The notes below the pieces were generated by a model. It saw only the letters and a list, made by a program, of their open reading frames with translations, searched no databases and had not been told where the DNA came from. From Novipirellula herctigrandis (GTDB lineage: Bacteria; Planctomycetota; Planctomycetia; Pirellulales; Pirellulaceae), in NCBI GenBank assembly GCA_007859835.1, contig SJPJ01000001.1, forward strand, positions 7,807,651-7,871,650: 64,000 nt of DNA, given 5' to 3'. This document shows positions 1-9,796 of this stretch, piece after piece. Made by a program: the position numbers and the translations under genes. Each line of letters starts with the position of its first letter. Positions within the stretch are counted from its first letter, which is position 1.

Positions 1-1174
1 CCACAACGTCTTTGCGTCCGTACTCTCGAGCGAGAGCGAGATCTGCAAGCCGCTGGCCGACGGGTTTCTTCTGCTTCGGATGGATATTGGTCGGGTTTCC
101 GATATCCATGGTGACAACCATGCCAGTGTTCGATTCGGACAAGGTCATCATCTGAGCTTCGCGCAGAAACGCGGCGCTGATCGGTTCCTGTTGATAGGCG
201 AACGGCGCGATCTGGACGAAGTAGAATGGAAAATCCCCGGCTCCCCAACGCGTTCGCCAGTCGCGAATCAATGCAGGGAACAGCGTGCGGTATTGTTTTG
301 GTTGCTTGACGTTGGATTCGCCCTGATACCAGATGACTCCGCGAAACGAGAACGGGATCAGTGGTCGAATCATGCTGTTGTATAAAACGCTGGGGTTCCG
401 TTGGTTCAGCCCTATTGGTGTCTTTTTTCCTCGCCTGAACGTAACGCCCACGTCGTTTGCCGTCTTCGCATTGCTGGCGAACCATTCGTCGAATTCTGGA
501 AACTCTTTCTTCAGAACCTCGGGGCTCACCCACGCTTCGGCTGATGAACCGCCCCAGTTGGTCGAGATCAATCCGATCGGAACATCCAATTCTTGATGCA
601 ATCGCGATCCGAAAAAGTAGCCCACCGCGCTGAAGTTCAAAACCGATTCGGGGCTACACGTTGTCCATTTCCCCTGGACTTCGTCGAGCCCTTTGAGTGC
701 CAAAATTTGCGGCACGTCGCAGAAGCGAATCTGCGGATAGTTTGCTTTGACGACATCTTCTTTGAAATGATCGAGTCCAAAACCACGCATTTTCCATTGC
801 ATGTTGGACTGTCCGGAACAGATCCAGACTTCACCAACAAGAACATCCTTCAGCTGCACCGTTTCTTTGCCGTTGGTCACGTGAACCTGGAACGGCCCAC
901 CGGCTTTAGGAGTTTGGATTTTGGTTCGCCATTTACCATCGCTGCCGGCATTCGTTTGATACGTTTCGTTCGACCACGAAGGAGTCACCGACACGGTCGC
1001 GCCAGGATCCGTTTTGCCCCAGACGGGTGCGTCGGTTTCTCGTTGAAACACCATGCGATCGCCGAACATGCCGGACAAACGCAAAGCCGTCTGTTGTGGT
1101 GTCAAGTCGTCCGCCGACACCAAGGAGGCGAATATCAGACACAGGGGCAGAGCTGGAAAAAGAAGACGATTCAT
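1..1174 (-). CDS. sialate O-acetylesterase, 3' end outside window
   Basis: The reading frame starts at an ATG at 1174 and stays open to the left edge, so the C-terminus is missing (about 391 residues visible). A signal peptide (MNRLLFPALPLCLIFASLVSA) is followed by a beta-sandwich-like stretch and then GEVWICSGQSNMQW near residue 115. The GQSNM serine motif is diagnostic of the SASA / sialate O-acetylesterase family. Further downstream are NWGGSSAEAW and VIWYQGESN, also typical of the family. The predicted role is removal of O-acetyl groups from sialic acids or other acetylated glycans outside the cytoplasm. This fits the sialidase and sialic acid genes from 4.9 to 11.5 kb, although an HzsA-like gene lies between. 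Family members also deacetylate xylan and other glycans, so the substrate is inferred from context. Overlapping plus-strand frames at 80-1195 have no recognisable domains and are shadows. Confidence 0.88.
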   Translation of the reverse strand, partial: MNRLLFPALPLCLIFASLVSADDLTPQQTALRLSGMFGDRMVFQRETDAPVWGKTDPGATVSVTPSWSNETYQTNAGSDGKWRTKIQTPKAGGPFQVHVTNGKETVQLKDVLVGEVWICSGQSNMQWKMRGFGLDHFKEDVVKANYPQIRFCDVPQILALKGLDEVQGKWTTCSPESVLNFSAVGYFFGSRLHQELDVPIGLISTNWGGSSAEAWVSPEVLKKEFPEFDEWFASNAKTANDVGVTFRRGKKTPIGLNQRNPSVLYNSMIRPLIPFSFRGVIWYQGESNVKQPKQYRTLFPALIRDWRTRWGAGDFPFYFVQIAPFAYQQEPISAAFLREAQMMTLSESNTGMVVTMDIGNPTNIHPKQKKPVGQRLADLALAREYGRKDVV

Positions 1175-1482
1175 CGGAACGGCAATCAAGTTTAGAAAGT
1201 GAGTGGAATACGACACAAGTTATCGTCGAACCGATGGCCAAAGAAAAGCCTAGTAGTGTTTCGACGGTTACAAAACCTAGGGAATCGACCGAGTCTCTCT
1301 GCTCGAATCGTCAACGAAACGGGAAACGTGCTACAATACTACTCTTCGCAAAAATAGAGCTAAGTTCGCGGTTTGTTTTGCAGCGAACGCTGTTCGAAAA
1401 ACCGACGACGGTCGGTGGTCCAACCTGATCGCCCCCCTTTGAAAAGCCGTGATCGCCCCCCCTTTGAAAAATAAAGATCGCT
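1175..1482. other. divergent intergenic region with a direct repeat
   Basis: This 308-base gap separates the divergently transcribed esterase and HzsA-like gene and should hold both promoters. No gene is seen. Two near-identical copies of TGATCGCCCCCCTTTGAAAA (one has an extra C) lie at 1426-1445 and 1450-1470, just ahead of the HzsA-like start. They could be operators or an insertion trace. No clear -35/-10 pair was identified. Confidence 0.5.
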
Positions 1483-4452
1483 ATGAAATTGCTCGGACTA
1501 TCTCGTATCGCAATCGGTACGGTTTGCGGACTGATCATGCTCTCCCCGGCTCGATACGTGTTGGCCGACGACGATGCTGCCAGCATGAAAGTCTCCAAGC
1601 CCGTAGTCGATTTCGGCGAGGATCAATACACGCTCTCGGCATGGATTAAAACAACCGCGACGGGTCCGATCTTCACAGTCGCGCCGCTGGACGGAAACCA
1701 TGTGATTGGTTCCAGGTGCATCTATATCGGTGAAAGCGGTCGGCTTAACTATCGGATCGAGGGCGCCGGGCACACGGTCGGTGGACCGAAGATCAACGAT
1801 GGACGGTGGCACCAAATCACGCTGACGCGAATGATCTACGTCGATGGCAAGCGGGCTTCCCACGGCATCGACAATCCTCCGGATCTCGGTAGCGCTCTTT
1901 CGCCGGTTTTCGATAGCCCGGGAGGCGTCTTGAAAATCGGCCAAGGCGCCGAGGATTATCCTAACGATACGGTGCGGCAATTCACCGGTCAGGTCGACGA
2001 CGTTCGAATCTATGATCGCCGAATGAGTGACCAAGAGATAGTCAAACACTTTGATGGCGAAACCGAGTTCCGCGACACGAATTTACTGGCGCACTGGCCC
2101 TTTGACGGGCACACAAAGGATACGACTGGCGCCGCGCATGACTTGCGACCAGTGGGTGAGTTCCACTACGTAGAGGGACGCGATGGAGGCAAGTCGGTCG
2201 CATTTGACGGCGCCGGTGCGGTATGGTTGCCGTTGACGGATCACGCGGAAGGCAAGACCGCACACATTATCACGTCGAAACTCCCCGAGATAACCGAGCC
2301 GACCTATACCGACACCCAATACGGTCCCGCGTTGGTCAAGGAAATGGGATTCCAACATTTACTTTTTGTCAAACGCGATACGTACACTTCGAGCCACTTC
2401 TATAGCGACTTCATCGATGGCTGCGGGAGATTCGGTAGCAACATCTGCGTTCTCGACATGCTGACGGGCGAGGTCAAGGATCTGTTTGAAGGCAAAATGA
2501 CCGAGGGGATATTCGGTCGAGTCGATCTCTCGTTCGACGCCAAGCGAATCGTTTTCGGCTGGAAGGCGTCGGAATGGGAAGGCTTCCGCATCTACGAATC
2601 CAACGTCGATGGAACAGGCTTGCGGCAAATCACTTTCCCGCCGCAGGACGAAGCGCTGCGGATAAAAAAATACGATCGTTCGTCGGAATTGAAGTTCGCG
2701 AAGATCTATCATCATCAAACCGATGACCTGCATCCCTGCTACCTGCCCGATGATGGAATCATGTTCGTTTCCTCGCGGTGCGAGTATGGCACGCTATGCA
2801 ACAGCGATGACCAACTAGCCACCACAGTGCTTTACCGCGTCGAGAGAGACGGGAGCAAACTGACGAAATTGACGAACAGCGCGGTTTCAGAATTCACTCC
2901 CTCCGTCGCGGAAGATGGACGCGTTATCTACACGCGATGGGAGTATATCGACAAGGGACAACTAGGCGTGAAGTGTCTTTGGTCGATGAACCCGGATGGA
3001 ACCGCGTCGCGCGAGGTCTACGGCAATAACATCCGTTTTCCACCCACGCTGATCCAAGGGCGTCAGATCCCAGGTTACTCGAATCTGTTTGTAGCTATCG
3101 GCTCGCCCCACTATCCACAGAGCGGAACGGGCACGGTCGTTCTGATCGACACGACGAAGCCGATTCGCACCCTCGAGCCGATGAGTTACATCACTCCCTA
3201 CGTCAAAGTAATGCAGGAGGGGGGATACAATCAGTACGACTTTGAAACCAACTATTGGACCCGTTCGCCGCGGGGGCCACTTTACCGCGATCCTTACCCG
3301 CTGAGCGAGCGATCATTCATCGTTTCACACAACGAAGACCGTACACGCGACGTGAGGGATCCATCGGCCTACGGACTCTACACGCTTGATCGGAACTCGC
3401 ATCACAAACGGATTTACCGAGACCCCGACACATCGACTTGGTGCGCTCAACCGCTGCGTCCGCGCGTACGTCCGCCCATTGTTGAGATGCCTCGCGACGA
3501 AGAACTTGCAGGGAAAGGTTTGGCCGTCTGCTCGGTAATGGATATCTATCATGGAATGGAGAATGTCGAGCGTGGCGAAGTGAAGTGGATTCGCATCATG
3601 GAACAGATTCCACGTCCATGGGCTTCAAGAAGACGTTGGGAGCCGGCATGTGGACACACTCAGATCGCCGGCGGTGGCGGGCCGCTAAGCGTCAAGCTGC
3701 TTCGCGGGATTGTCCCCGTCGAGGAGGACGGGTCCGCGAACTTCTATGTCCCAGCGGATCGAAATATCTACTTCGAAGCCTTGAACGAGGACTATCTTGA
3801 ATTGCAACGAGAGCGAACGTACGTCAACTATCGACCCGGTGAGACTCGATCGTGCATCGGCTGTCACGAAACGCCCGACGATGCGCCACCCATGATGAGA
3901 ATGCCGTTGGCACTCGGCAAGCCGCCCGTGATGCCCCAGCCGCAACCGGGCGACAAAGACGCCGCGCGGCCGTTGCACTATGCAGTAGACATTCAACCGA
4001 TACTTGATGAGAAATGCGTCAGTTGCCACGGCGAAACAGATCCGGCCGCCGATTTGCGATTGACGGGCGAGCACGCTTGGCTGGCCAACACGTCCGCTTC
4101 ACAGCTCAGGTCTAAGGGGTATGTGCCCGGTTTTCTCGAAGGCAGCGACTTTGGAGGTACCGAGTACATTCCAGCCAAGACGATCGGTTCGTATGTAAGT
4201 CCGTTGATGAAACAGATCAAGAAAGGCTGCCCCGGCAACGAGAATAAGCTGACGCTCGCTGAGTGGGTGCGTATCGCGACCTGGATCGACGCGAATGGCG
4301 TCTATCACGGATCCTATTGGGGACGCATCGTTCCGCCGCATAGCGACCATCCCAACTACCGCCCGACGCCAACGCTCGAGCAAGCGATCGGCACAGTCAA
4401 TCCTTATGAGGAATGGACGCCGCAGTGGAGGCCACCGACCAAAGAGAATTAA
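1483..4452 (+). CDS. HzsA-like secreted protein: LamG domain, propeller, C-terminal c-type heme motifs
   Basis: This 989-residue exported protein has a signal peptide (about 1-28). A LamG/concanavalin-like domain spans roughly 35-195 (for example RQFTGQVDDVRIYDRRMSDQE). A TolB/PD40-like propeller follows (about 260-620), with repeated units such as GRVDLSFDAKRIVFGW. A region around 690-800 contains MEQIPRPWASRRRW and GIVPVEEDGSANFYVPA, which resemble the hydrazine synthase alpha-subunit family. CIGCH is near residue 790 and CVSCH near 845, the latter in a planctomycete-type cytochrome c segment. Such HzsA-related proteins are common in non-anammox planctomycetes and their function is unknown. 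Hydrazine synthesis should not be inferred. The gene stands alone, reading away from the esterase and facing the minus-strand sialic acid cluster. Confidence 0.75.
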   Translation: MKLLGLSRIAIGTVCGLIMLSPARYVLADDDAASMKVSKPVVDFGEDQYTLSAWIKTTATGPIFTVAPLDGNHVIGSRCIYIGESGRLNYRIEGAGHTVGGPKINDGRWHQITLTRMIYVDGKRASHGIDNPPDLGSALSPVFDSPGGVLKIGQGAEDYPNDTVRQFTGQVDDVRIYDRRMSDQEIVKHFDGETEFRDTNLLAHWPFDGHTKDTTGAAHDLRPVGEFHYVEGRDGGKSVAFDGAGAVWLPLTDHAEGKTAHIITSKLPEITEPTYTDTQYGPALVKEMGFQHLLFVKRDTYTSSHFYSDFIDGCGRFGSNICVLDMLTGEVKDLFEGKMTEGIFGRVDLSFDAKRIVFGWKASEWEGFRIYESNVDGTGLRQITFPPQDEALRIKKYDRSSELKFAKIYHHQTDDLHPCYLPDDGIMFVSSRCEYGTLCNSDDQLATTVLYRVERDGSKLTKLTNSAVSEFTPSVAEDGRVIYTRWEYIDKGQLGVKCLWSMNPDGTASREVYGNNIRFPPTLIQGRQIPGYSNLFVAIGSPHYPQSGTGTVVLIDTTKPIRTLEPMSYITPYVKVMQEGGYNQYDFETNYWTRSPRGPLYRDPYPLSERSFIVSHNEDRTRDVRDPSAYGLYTLDRNSHHKRIYRDPDTSTWCAQPLRPRVRPPIVEMPRDEELAGKGLAVCSVMDIYHGMENVERGEVKWIRIMEQIPRPWASRRRWEPACGHTQIAGGGGPLSVKLLRGIVPVEEDGSANFYVPADRNIYFEALNEDYLELQRERTYVNYRPGETRSCIGCHETPDDAPPMMRMPLALGKPPVMPQPQPGDKDAARPLHYAVDIQPILDEKCVSCHGETDPAADLRLTGEHAWLANTSASQLRSKGYVPGFLEGSDFGGTEYIPAKTIGSYVSPLMKQIKKGCPGNENKLTLAEWVRIATWIDANGVYHGSYWGRIVPPHSDHPNYRPTPTLEQAIGTVNPYEEWTPQWRPPTKEN

Positions 4453-4511
4453 CATCCCGATCCCGTGGGGGCAAAAACGCGACCGAGCACGTCGGCCGAT
4501 AAAATTCGGGA

Positions 4512-4916
4512 TTACGACGGCAGATGAGCCTCCATTTTGGGTCGAAAATCTTGCTCGCGCAGAGCGGCGCTGGCTAACAAACAATCGTAGCCCCAGGTCG
4601 GGGGCTTTTTCGCGAACTTCACTGTCAACTCAACGATCACCCACTCAACGATCACCCACTCAACGATCACCCACTCAATGATCACTCGTCGGGTTCTTGG
4701 CCGGCCATGTTCTGCTCTTTGCGATCGGAGTCGTCCCCATTTTTGCGCAACAAGTTGACGATGCCATGGCAGGATTCTGGCCGGTGTGAACAGAGTGCCA
4801 AGCTGCTCGAGTGTTCTTCGCCCGCGGGTTTTTCCTTTGCCTGCCGAACGACGTCGCTCGTCATCAGTTAGCAAGATTCGCGTATCGCCGAACTCGTCAC
4901 CGTCAAACGCATCCAA
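4512..4916 (-). pseudogene. integrase-type transposase remnant, N-terminal part
   Basis: The frame reads RILLTDDERRR, then EQLGTLFTPARILPWHRQLVAQKW, and ends with KKPPTWGYD. The same blocks occur in the better preserved remnant at 41171-41545 (RILLTDDQRRR, QFGTLFTPDTIRRWHRQLVANKW, NPTWGYD). It is therefore the helix-turn-helix part of an rve-type IS integrase whose catalytic half is absent. An in-frame 15-bp tandem expansion (4631-4690) inserts repeated IEWVIVEWV-type residues in the middle. The frame start is unreliable because the upstream part is unlike the other copy. Confidence 0.7.
4631..4690. repeat. 15-bp tandem repeat, three exact units and one degenerate
   Basis: CAACGATCACCCACT occurs at 4631-4645, 4646-4660 and 4661-4675. 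A fourth imperfect unit occupies 4676-4690. The period is a multiple of three, so the decayed integrase frame on the minus strand remains open across it. Confidence 0.9.
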
Positions 4917-4919
4917 TGA

Positions 4920-6110
4920 TTACAACATCAGATCATTGAACCCAGTAAGAAGTTTCCAGCAAATCAGTTGCATCCGCGGCATGTGAAACGGGCCTTTCCA
5001 AAGATTGCCCTTCAGCGTCGAACTGACGCTACCGTCCCGATGCAGGTAGCCAAACCATTCACCGTGCTCTGGGTCGGGAAAGTGCTCGTACGTCCAAGCA
5101 TGAATCATTGCGTGCCATTTCGCGTATTTCGGATCTCTCGTTAATTGATACGCAAGCAACGTTGCAATGATGGCTTCGTTTTGCGGCCACCAGAACTTCA
5201 TGTCGTGCCAGTATTCATGGCCTGGAAGACCTTTCACATCGACGAAGTAAAGGATTCCACCGTGCTGCTTGTCCCAGCCTCGCTCCCACATCCAGTCCAG
5301 CATCTGGCAGCCGGTACAGATCCGATCGTTGTCGCCGCGAAGTTTCCCCTCCAACATGATAAACCATGCGGCCTCCATCGCATGACCGGGATTCAATGTC
5401 CTTCCATCGAAATGGTCGATTAAGTCGCCGTTTGGACTAACCGTTTCCATCACGCATTGGATTTCTTTTTTGAGGTGACACTTGCGAATGTCATTGATAC
5501 AGCGATCAATCCACGCATTGGCATCTGGCAGGCCGATCGAATCACGCAGCTCCTGTGCCGTTGCGATCGCAATCATGGGAAAGCCAATCCCCTTGGTCGG
5601 CCGCGTCGACGTGAATTTCGGCTCAGCGCGCTGAGGATTCAGGTTGTGATCGAGGAACCGTCGAAATACGCGTACCGCTTTTTCCGCGTATCGTTCATCC
5701 CCGGTCGCTTTGGCCAGTTCTCCATAGGCGATCGCAGCGAAGCTTTCCGTAAACGCATAGCGTCGTTTCCGAATCGGTTTCCCATCACGAGCGACATGGA
5801 ACCACATCCGGCCATCCGCAGGATCAAAACAGTGATCGTCCATGAAACGCGCGCCGTGCTGGGCCAACTCAAGCCATTCTTCGCGCGGCTCGACGTTGTT
5901 GTATAGTTCACCCAGCAACCAAGTAAATCGGCACTGCTGCCAAACGCCTTTATCGGTGTCAATGACGGTGCCGTCTTGAGCAAGCGACATTGTGAAGCCG
6001 CCGTGCTCTCGATCGACACAGTGCTTGGTCCAGAACGGCAGCGTGTCGTTCAACAAGCCATCGCGATACGTGGTGAGAAGCGTCTGCCTGCCAGCATCAT
6101 CTATCAACAT
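4920..6110 (-). CDS. N-acylglucosamine 2-epimerase (AGE/RnBP family)
   Basis: The protein of about 396 residues matches the length and all-alpha (alpha/alpha)6 barrel character of the AGE family. Visible family-like stretches are [51 protein letters not shown] and [11 protein letters not shown] at the C-terminus. The histidine in GHAMEAAW and the late H in GPFHMPR agree with conserved barrel histidines. It would interconvert ManNAc and GlcNAc in the cytoplasm after the lyase releases ManNAc. The ATG at 6110 is chosen; it overlaps the symporter stop by 14 bases. A GTG at 6137 is the alternative. It is the last gene of the minus-strand sialic acid cluster, and no NanE or NanK is seen, so this enzyme may replace the phosphorylated route. 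Related sugar 2-epimerases are possible. Confidence 0.85.
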   Translation of the reverse strand: MLIDDAGRQTLLTTYRDGLLNDTLPFWTKHCVDREHGGFTMSLAQDGTVIDTDKGVWQQCRFTWLLGELYNNVEPREEWLELAQHGARFMDDHCFDPADGRMWFHVARDGKPIRKRRYAFTESFAAIAYGELAKATGDERYAEKAVRVFRRFLDHNLNPQRAEPKFTSTRPTKGIGFPMIAIATAQELRDSIGLPDANAWIDRCINDIRKCHLKKEIQCVMETVSPNGDLIDHFDGRTLNPGHAMEAAWFIMLEGKLRGDNDRICTGCQMLDWMWERGWDKQHGGILYFVDVKGLPGHEYWHDMKFWWPQNEAIIATLLAYQLTRDPKYAKWHAMIHAWTYEHFPDPEHGEWFGYLHRDGSVSSTLKGNLWKGPFHMPRMQLICWKLLTGFNDLML

Positions 6111-8724
6111 CGGGTGCTGCCTCTGAGTGGGGCTCACTTGCCGTGAGTGGTTCGTGCAAAGTGTAGATCGTTAGCCCCGTCAGATCTTGGTGCGGTCGTC
6201 CAAACGCGAAACTGGTGACCATTCCGACGACCACGCACGATGTAATTCCGCTGGCCGTGTAAAAATAACCGTTGATTGACGTGAACTTCCACAGCCAAAA
6301 CATCACGCCAGCGCCGACAATGGCGCCGATCATTGCACCCGTTGCGTTTGCGCGTCGCGTCAATGCGCCAATCACGAACAAGCCGCCGAGAACGCCCATA
6401 AACAGTCCGATGACCATGATAAAAGTGTCAAACAATGACTTGATTTGGGGATTGACGAACACAAGACCCAACAACGTACCGGCCACTCCCAACAAGAACG
6501 TCCAGAAACGGGCTGCGTTTAGATACCCGCGCTCTGTTTTGCAGGCACGCAGCGGCCGCATGAAGTCGGTCACGATTGCGGTGGCCGTCGAGTTCATGCT
6601 CGTTGAAACGGTTGATTGCGCGGCCGCAAACACCCCCGCCACGATCAACCCAGCAATGCCGACCGGCATTTCGCGTGCGATGAATAGTGGGAAAACCTGA
6701 TCCGTTGTGATCGTTGGATCTAGCCTTTCGGGGTGGGAACTGTAATAGACAAACAACGCGGTTCCGATACCGAAAAACAGCAGCGTGGCCGGAATCGTCA
6801 AAATGGCGCTCGTCCAAATCGCTTGGGCCGCGAGTTGCTTCGTCTCGGTAGTCATGTACCGCTGCACGACGGCTTGGTCGGCCGTGTACGAAGAGATGTT
6901 CTGTGCGATCGCGCCCACGATGATGACCCACAATGCGATCTGGGAACTTGTCGCATCCCAGTGGAAGTTGGCGATTAAAAATTTGTCCGCGTCCACCGCG
7001 GTCGATACAAAACCGCTGACGCCGCCGTCCACGCCCGATAGGAGCAGGACGATCGCTAAGATCGCGCCGCCCAGCAGCACAAACGTTTGGATGGTGTCGG
7101 TCCAGATGACCGCTTCGATGCCTCCCATCGTGCAGTAGGCGATACTAAGGACACCCATCAGTAAGACTGAATGGGCTGGTGTCAGTGGTGTGGCAACGGA
7201 AATCGCCATCCCTGTCAACGACATCACGACCGCCATGCGAAAAACATGAAACAGCGTAAAGCTGGCGCTTCCGAATAACCGTACGCCGCGACTGAACCGT
7301 CTCTCCAAATACTCGTACGCGCTCGTTGCGTCGATCCGGCGAAAGAACGGCATGGCGACAAAGACTGCGATCACGGCCACGACGGGAATCATCATGTTGC
7401 CGATCGAGTATACCCAATCTTGGGCGAACGACTTCGACGGGATACCCGTGAACGTGAGCGAGCTGAGCATGGTGGCAAAAATGCTGCATCCGGCTGCCCA
7501 CCACGGAATCGTCTGGCCGCCTCGAAAGAAATCGTTGGTGCTCTTGTTCTTGTTTGTGAAGTAGATGCCAATCGATACCATCGTCAATAAATAGCCAAAC
7601 AACACGATGTAATTGACCGTGCCGAAATCGCGACTTGCGCTGATCGGCGTGACGCGATACACCTTGGGCGATCGCACACGTGGACGAATTTCGCCGCTGG
7701 GAATGATGATCGAACCGTCCCACTGAACTGCGATCGTGGTGACGTGATTCTGTGGAACGGAGCCAGCTTCAAACCACGTATCGGTGATCGTGTGGTACGC
7801 CAGCGATTGTTTGATAAAGCCGGGATGATCGTCTTTGAGCTCATTACCTTTGAAAAAAAGAGAGCCGTCCGCGCCGCCCAGGACGAAGATGTGGCTTTGG
7901 CTGAAAGCAATTCCCGTTCCAGCCATTACACACCGCGGGGCCTCTTTTCGCTCCCGCCACTGCTGCGTCGCGGGCGTGTATTCCCAAACGTCTCGAAGCA
8001 AGTCAAATGCGTCGCCGTCCTGTCGCCTACCGCTGATAACATAGACACAATCGTGGTAACCATTGTGCTGCGCGACGGTCAAATTAAACGCACGAGAGGG
8101 ACCTGGACACGGCGGAAGCTCTTTCCAAACGAATTCATTGGCGCTGCCTCGCTGCGACAAGTCTAGCGACCAAAAAGTCGACACTGCGGATTGGAGGGAC
8201 GCATCCTCTTGGCCGCCTGCCAAATAGATCGTATCACCGATTAATGTGGCCGCTCCATGTGCACAAGGCCTCGGTAGCGACGGATATTTTTTGGAGGTGA
8301 TCTTTTCGCCGTCCCACTGCAGCAAGAAGACTTCGGCAAAGGTGTCGGACCGGTCGTTTCCGCCGATGCAGACGACGCCGTCAGCAGTCGATACGGCCGC
8401 GCCGTAAGCGATCGGCTTCGAAAGTTTGCCGCCGTCTTTCCACTCGTATCCATCGCCGTTCTTGACGAGTACGAAAATCTTCTCATGCCATTGCTTTTCG
8501 TTCTCCCAAACCGGTTTGGCGAAGTTGGCACCTCCTGCCATAATCAATGCGTCGTTGTGTATACCTGCAAAGGGACCAGCCAATCCTAGCTCATCGGGCA
8601 TCGGTGGCAGTTCGCTCCAAGACAACCATTGCGGCTCGTCGGACCAGCTCGTTGAACTGGCGAACATCGACATCGAGCCAACAAGAATGCAGCCAAGGAA
8701 GATCGATGCGGCGAAGAACCTCAT
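6097..8724 (-). CDS. Kelch-type N-acetylneuraminate epimerase fused to sodium:solute symporter
   Basis: The 875-residue protein has two parts. After a signal-like segment ([18 protein letters not shown]), residues about 30-355 form a Kelch propeller of the NanM type, with [45 protein letters not shown] and IFVLGGADG. From about 365 to the end it is a sodium:solute symporter (SSS family) with many hydrophobic helices. Characteristic stretches are [39 protein letters not shown] and [14 protein letters not shown]. The start at 8724 is supported by an ATGA overlap with the lyase stop. The inferred role is to mutarotate sialic acid at the outer face and import it with sodium. Related planctomycete and Bacteroidetes clusters usually encode these as separate proteins, so a fusion is notable. 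Confidence 0.88.
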   Translation of the reverse strand: MRFFAASIFLGCILVGSMSMFASSTSWSDEPQWLSWSELPPMPDELGLAGPFAGIHNDALIMAGGANFAKPVWENEKQWHEKIFVLVKNGDGYEWKDGGKLSKPIAYGAAVSTADGVVCIGGNDRSDTFAEVFLLQWDGEKITSKKYPSLPRPCAHGAATLIGDTIYLAGGQEDASLQSAVSTFWSLDLSQRGSANEFVWKELPPCPGPSRAFNLTVAQHNGYHDCVYVISGRRQDGDAFDLLRDVWEYTPATQQWRERKEAPRCVMAGTGIAFSQSHIFVLGGADGSLFFKGNELKDDHPGFIKQSLAYHTITDTWFEAGSVPQNHVTTIAVQWDGSIIIPSGEIRPRVRSPKVYRVTPISASRDFGTVNYIVLFGYLLTMVSIGIYFTNKNKSTNDFFRGGQTIPWWAAGCSIFATMLSSLTFTGIPSKSFAQDWVYSIGNMMIPVVAVIAVFVAMPFFRRIDATSAYEYLERRFSRGVRLFGSASFTLFHVFRMAVVMSLTGMAISVATPLTPAHSVLLMGVLSIAYCTMGGIEAVIWTDTIQTFVLLGGAILAIVLLLSGVDGGVSGFVSTAVDADKFLIANFHWDATSSQIALWVIIVGAIAQNISSYTADQAVVQRYMTTETKQLAAQAIWTSAILTIPATLLFFGIGTALFVYYSSHPERLDPTITTDQVFPLFIAREMPVGIAGLIVAGVFAAAQSTVSTSMNSTATAIVTDFMRPLRACKTERGYLNAARFWTFLLGVAGTLLGLVFVNPQIKSLFDTFIMVIGLFMGVLGGLFVIGALTRRANATGAMIGAIVGAGVMFWLWKFTSINGYFYTASGITSCVVVGMVTSFAFGRPHQDLTGLTIYTLHEPLTASEPHSEAAPDVDR

Positions 8725-9659
8725 GACGAAATCGCGGAAAGGCGGCAGCTTGGCTGTGACCACTCGAAGTATCCAAGCAACGACAAATCGTTTCGCAACG
8801 TTTCAATTTCGGATTCCAACAAGCGGACTTGAGGCAGGCGGCAGCTCCCTATATCGAAGCCATTGAAGCCCAGTACGGCTTTCATCGCCGCATGAAACGG
8901 GTACTTGCCTATCGCCCGAATCATCTCCACCGATAGCGACTGCAGACGTCGAGCTTCGACCAGATCACCGAGGCGAAAGGCATCCATGATGCCAAGATAC
9001 AATGGTGCGGCAATGTTGTAAGTGCTACCGATCGCGGCGCCCGCACCAGTGGCCAGAGCCCCCAGCAACATCTCGTCACATCCCCATAGAACGTCAAAAC
9101 GTCCGTTCTCAAGCTCAAGACATTGCTGAAACTCATGAAGCTTCGTGTCGGTGTACTTGAGACCTTGAAGGTTGGGAATTCGCTTGTCCCCGAGCTTGAG
9201 AAACTCAACCATATCCAATGTGGAACCCGTCAGTGCTGGAATATGGTAGTAGTAAAACGGCAGCTGCGGCGAACCAGCGGCAACCTCAGCCATACAATCA
9301 ACAAGAGTGCCAACGTCATTGATGCGGAAGTAGGAAGGACAAGTCGCTGAAATGTAGTTCGCGCCAATCTGTTGAGCGTGATCAGCAAGCTGTCGCGCTT
9401 CGACGAGACTGTTATGCCCGACATGAACGATCACTGGGACTCGGCCACCGGCGGACTGGACGTATGCCTCTGCAACTTTACGACGCTCAGCACCACTGAG
9501 CGACATTCCCTCGCCGGTGCTTCCGCAGACATAGAGGCCGCTGACGCCTTGCGTGATCAGCCATTCGGTCATCGGCAGAATCGGGTCAGTATCCAGTTGG
9601 CCGTTGTCATCGAGCGGTGTATATGTCGCAGCAATTAGGCCGCTCAGTTTGTTGTTCAC
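8721..9659 (-). CDS. nanA: N-acetylneuraminate lyase
   Basis: This 312-residue DapA/NAL-superfamily TIM-barrel aldolase begins [14 protein letters not shown] and carries the GSTGEG phosphate/carboxylate loop at about 46-51. [11 protein letters not shown] holds the catalytic tyrosine near 137, and GLKYTDTKL holds the Schiff-base lysine near 165. The YYHIP and GLKYTDT forms favour sialic acid lyase over dihydrodipicolinate synthase. It cleaves Neu5Ac to ManNAc and pyruvate. The GTG at 9659 gives the usual family length. An ATG at 9722 would add 21 residues with no family resemblance. The stop overlaps the symporter start (ATGA), so the two are translationally coupled, and the sialidase lies 137 bases upstream. 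Confidence 0.9.
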   Translation of the reverse strand: MNNKLSGLIAATYTPLDDNGQLDTDPILPMTEWLITQGVSGLYVCGSTGEGMSLSGAERRKVAEAYVQSAGGRVPVIVHVGHNSLVEARQLADHAQQIGANYISATCPSYFRINDVGTLVDCMAEVAAGSPQLPFYYYHIPALTGSTLDMVEFLKLGDKRIPNLQGLKYTDTKLHEFQQCLELENGRFDVLWGCDEMLLGALATGAGAAIGSTYNIAAPLYLGIMDAFRLGDLVEARRLQSLSVEMIRAIGKYPFHAAMKAVLGFNGFDIGSCRLPQVRLLESEIETLRNDLSLLGYFEWSQPSCRLSAISS

Positions 9660-9796
9660 GATGTAACCATTCCTATTGGTATTGGACGCCGGGCAAGTGG
9701 ATTTCGCGGACGCAAAGGGCATTCTAAGCCGCTTTTGATTCAATTTGGGATAACTACGCGCGGCGCCGGACAAAGTGAGCAAATCAGATCAATTGA

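Noticed and set aside
80-1195. Plus-strand open frames of 87 to 200 codons
   Set aside because: They overlap the minus-strand sialate O-acetylesterase, which has a signal peptide and GQSNM motif. The plus frames have no domain, so they are shadows.
1483-4452. Hydrazine synthase and anammox metabolism
   Set aside because: No beta or gamma subunit, hydrazine dehydrogenase or other anammox gene is present. HzsA-related proteins occur widely in other planctomycetes.
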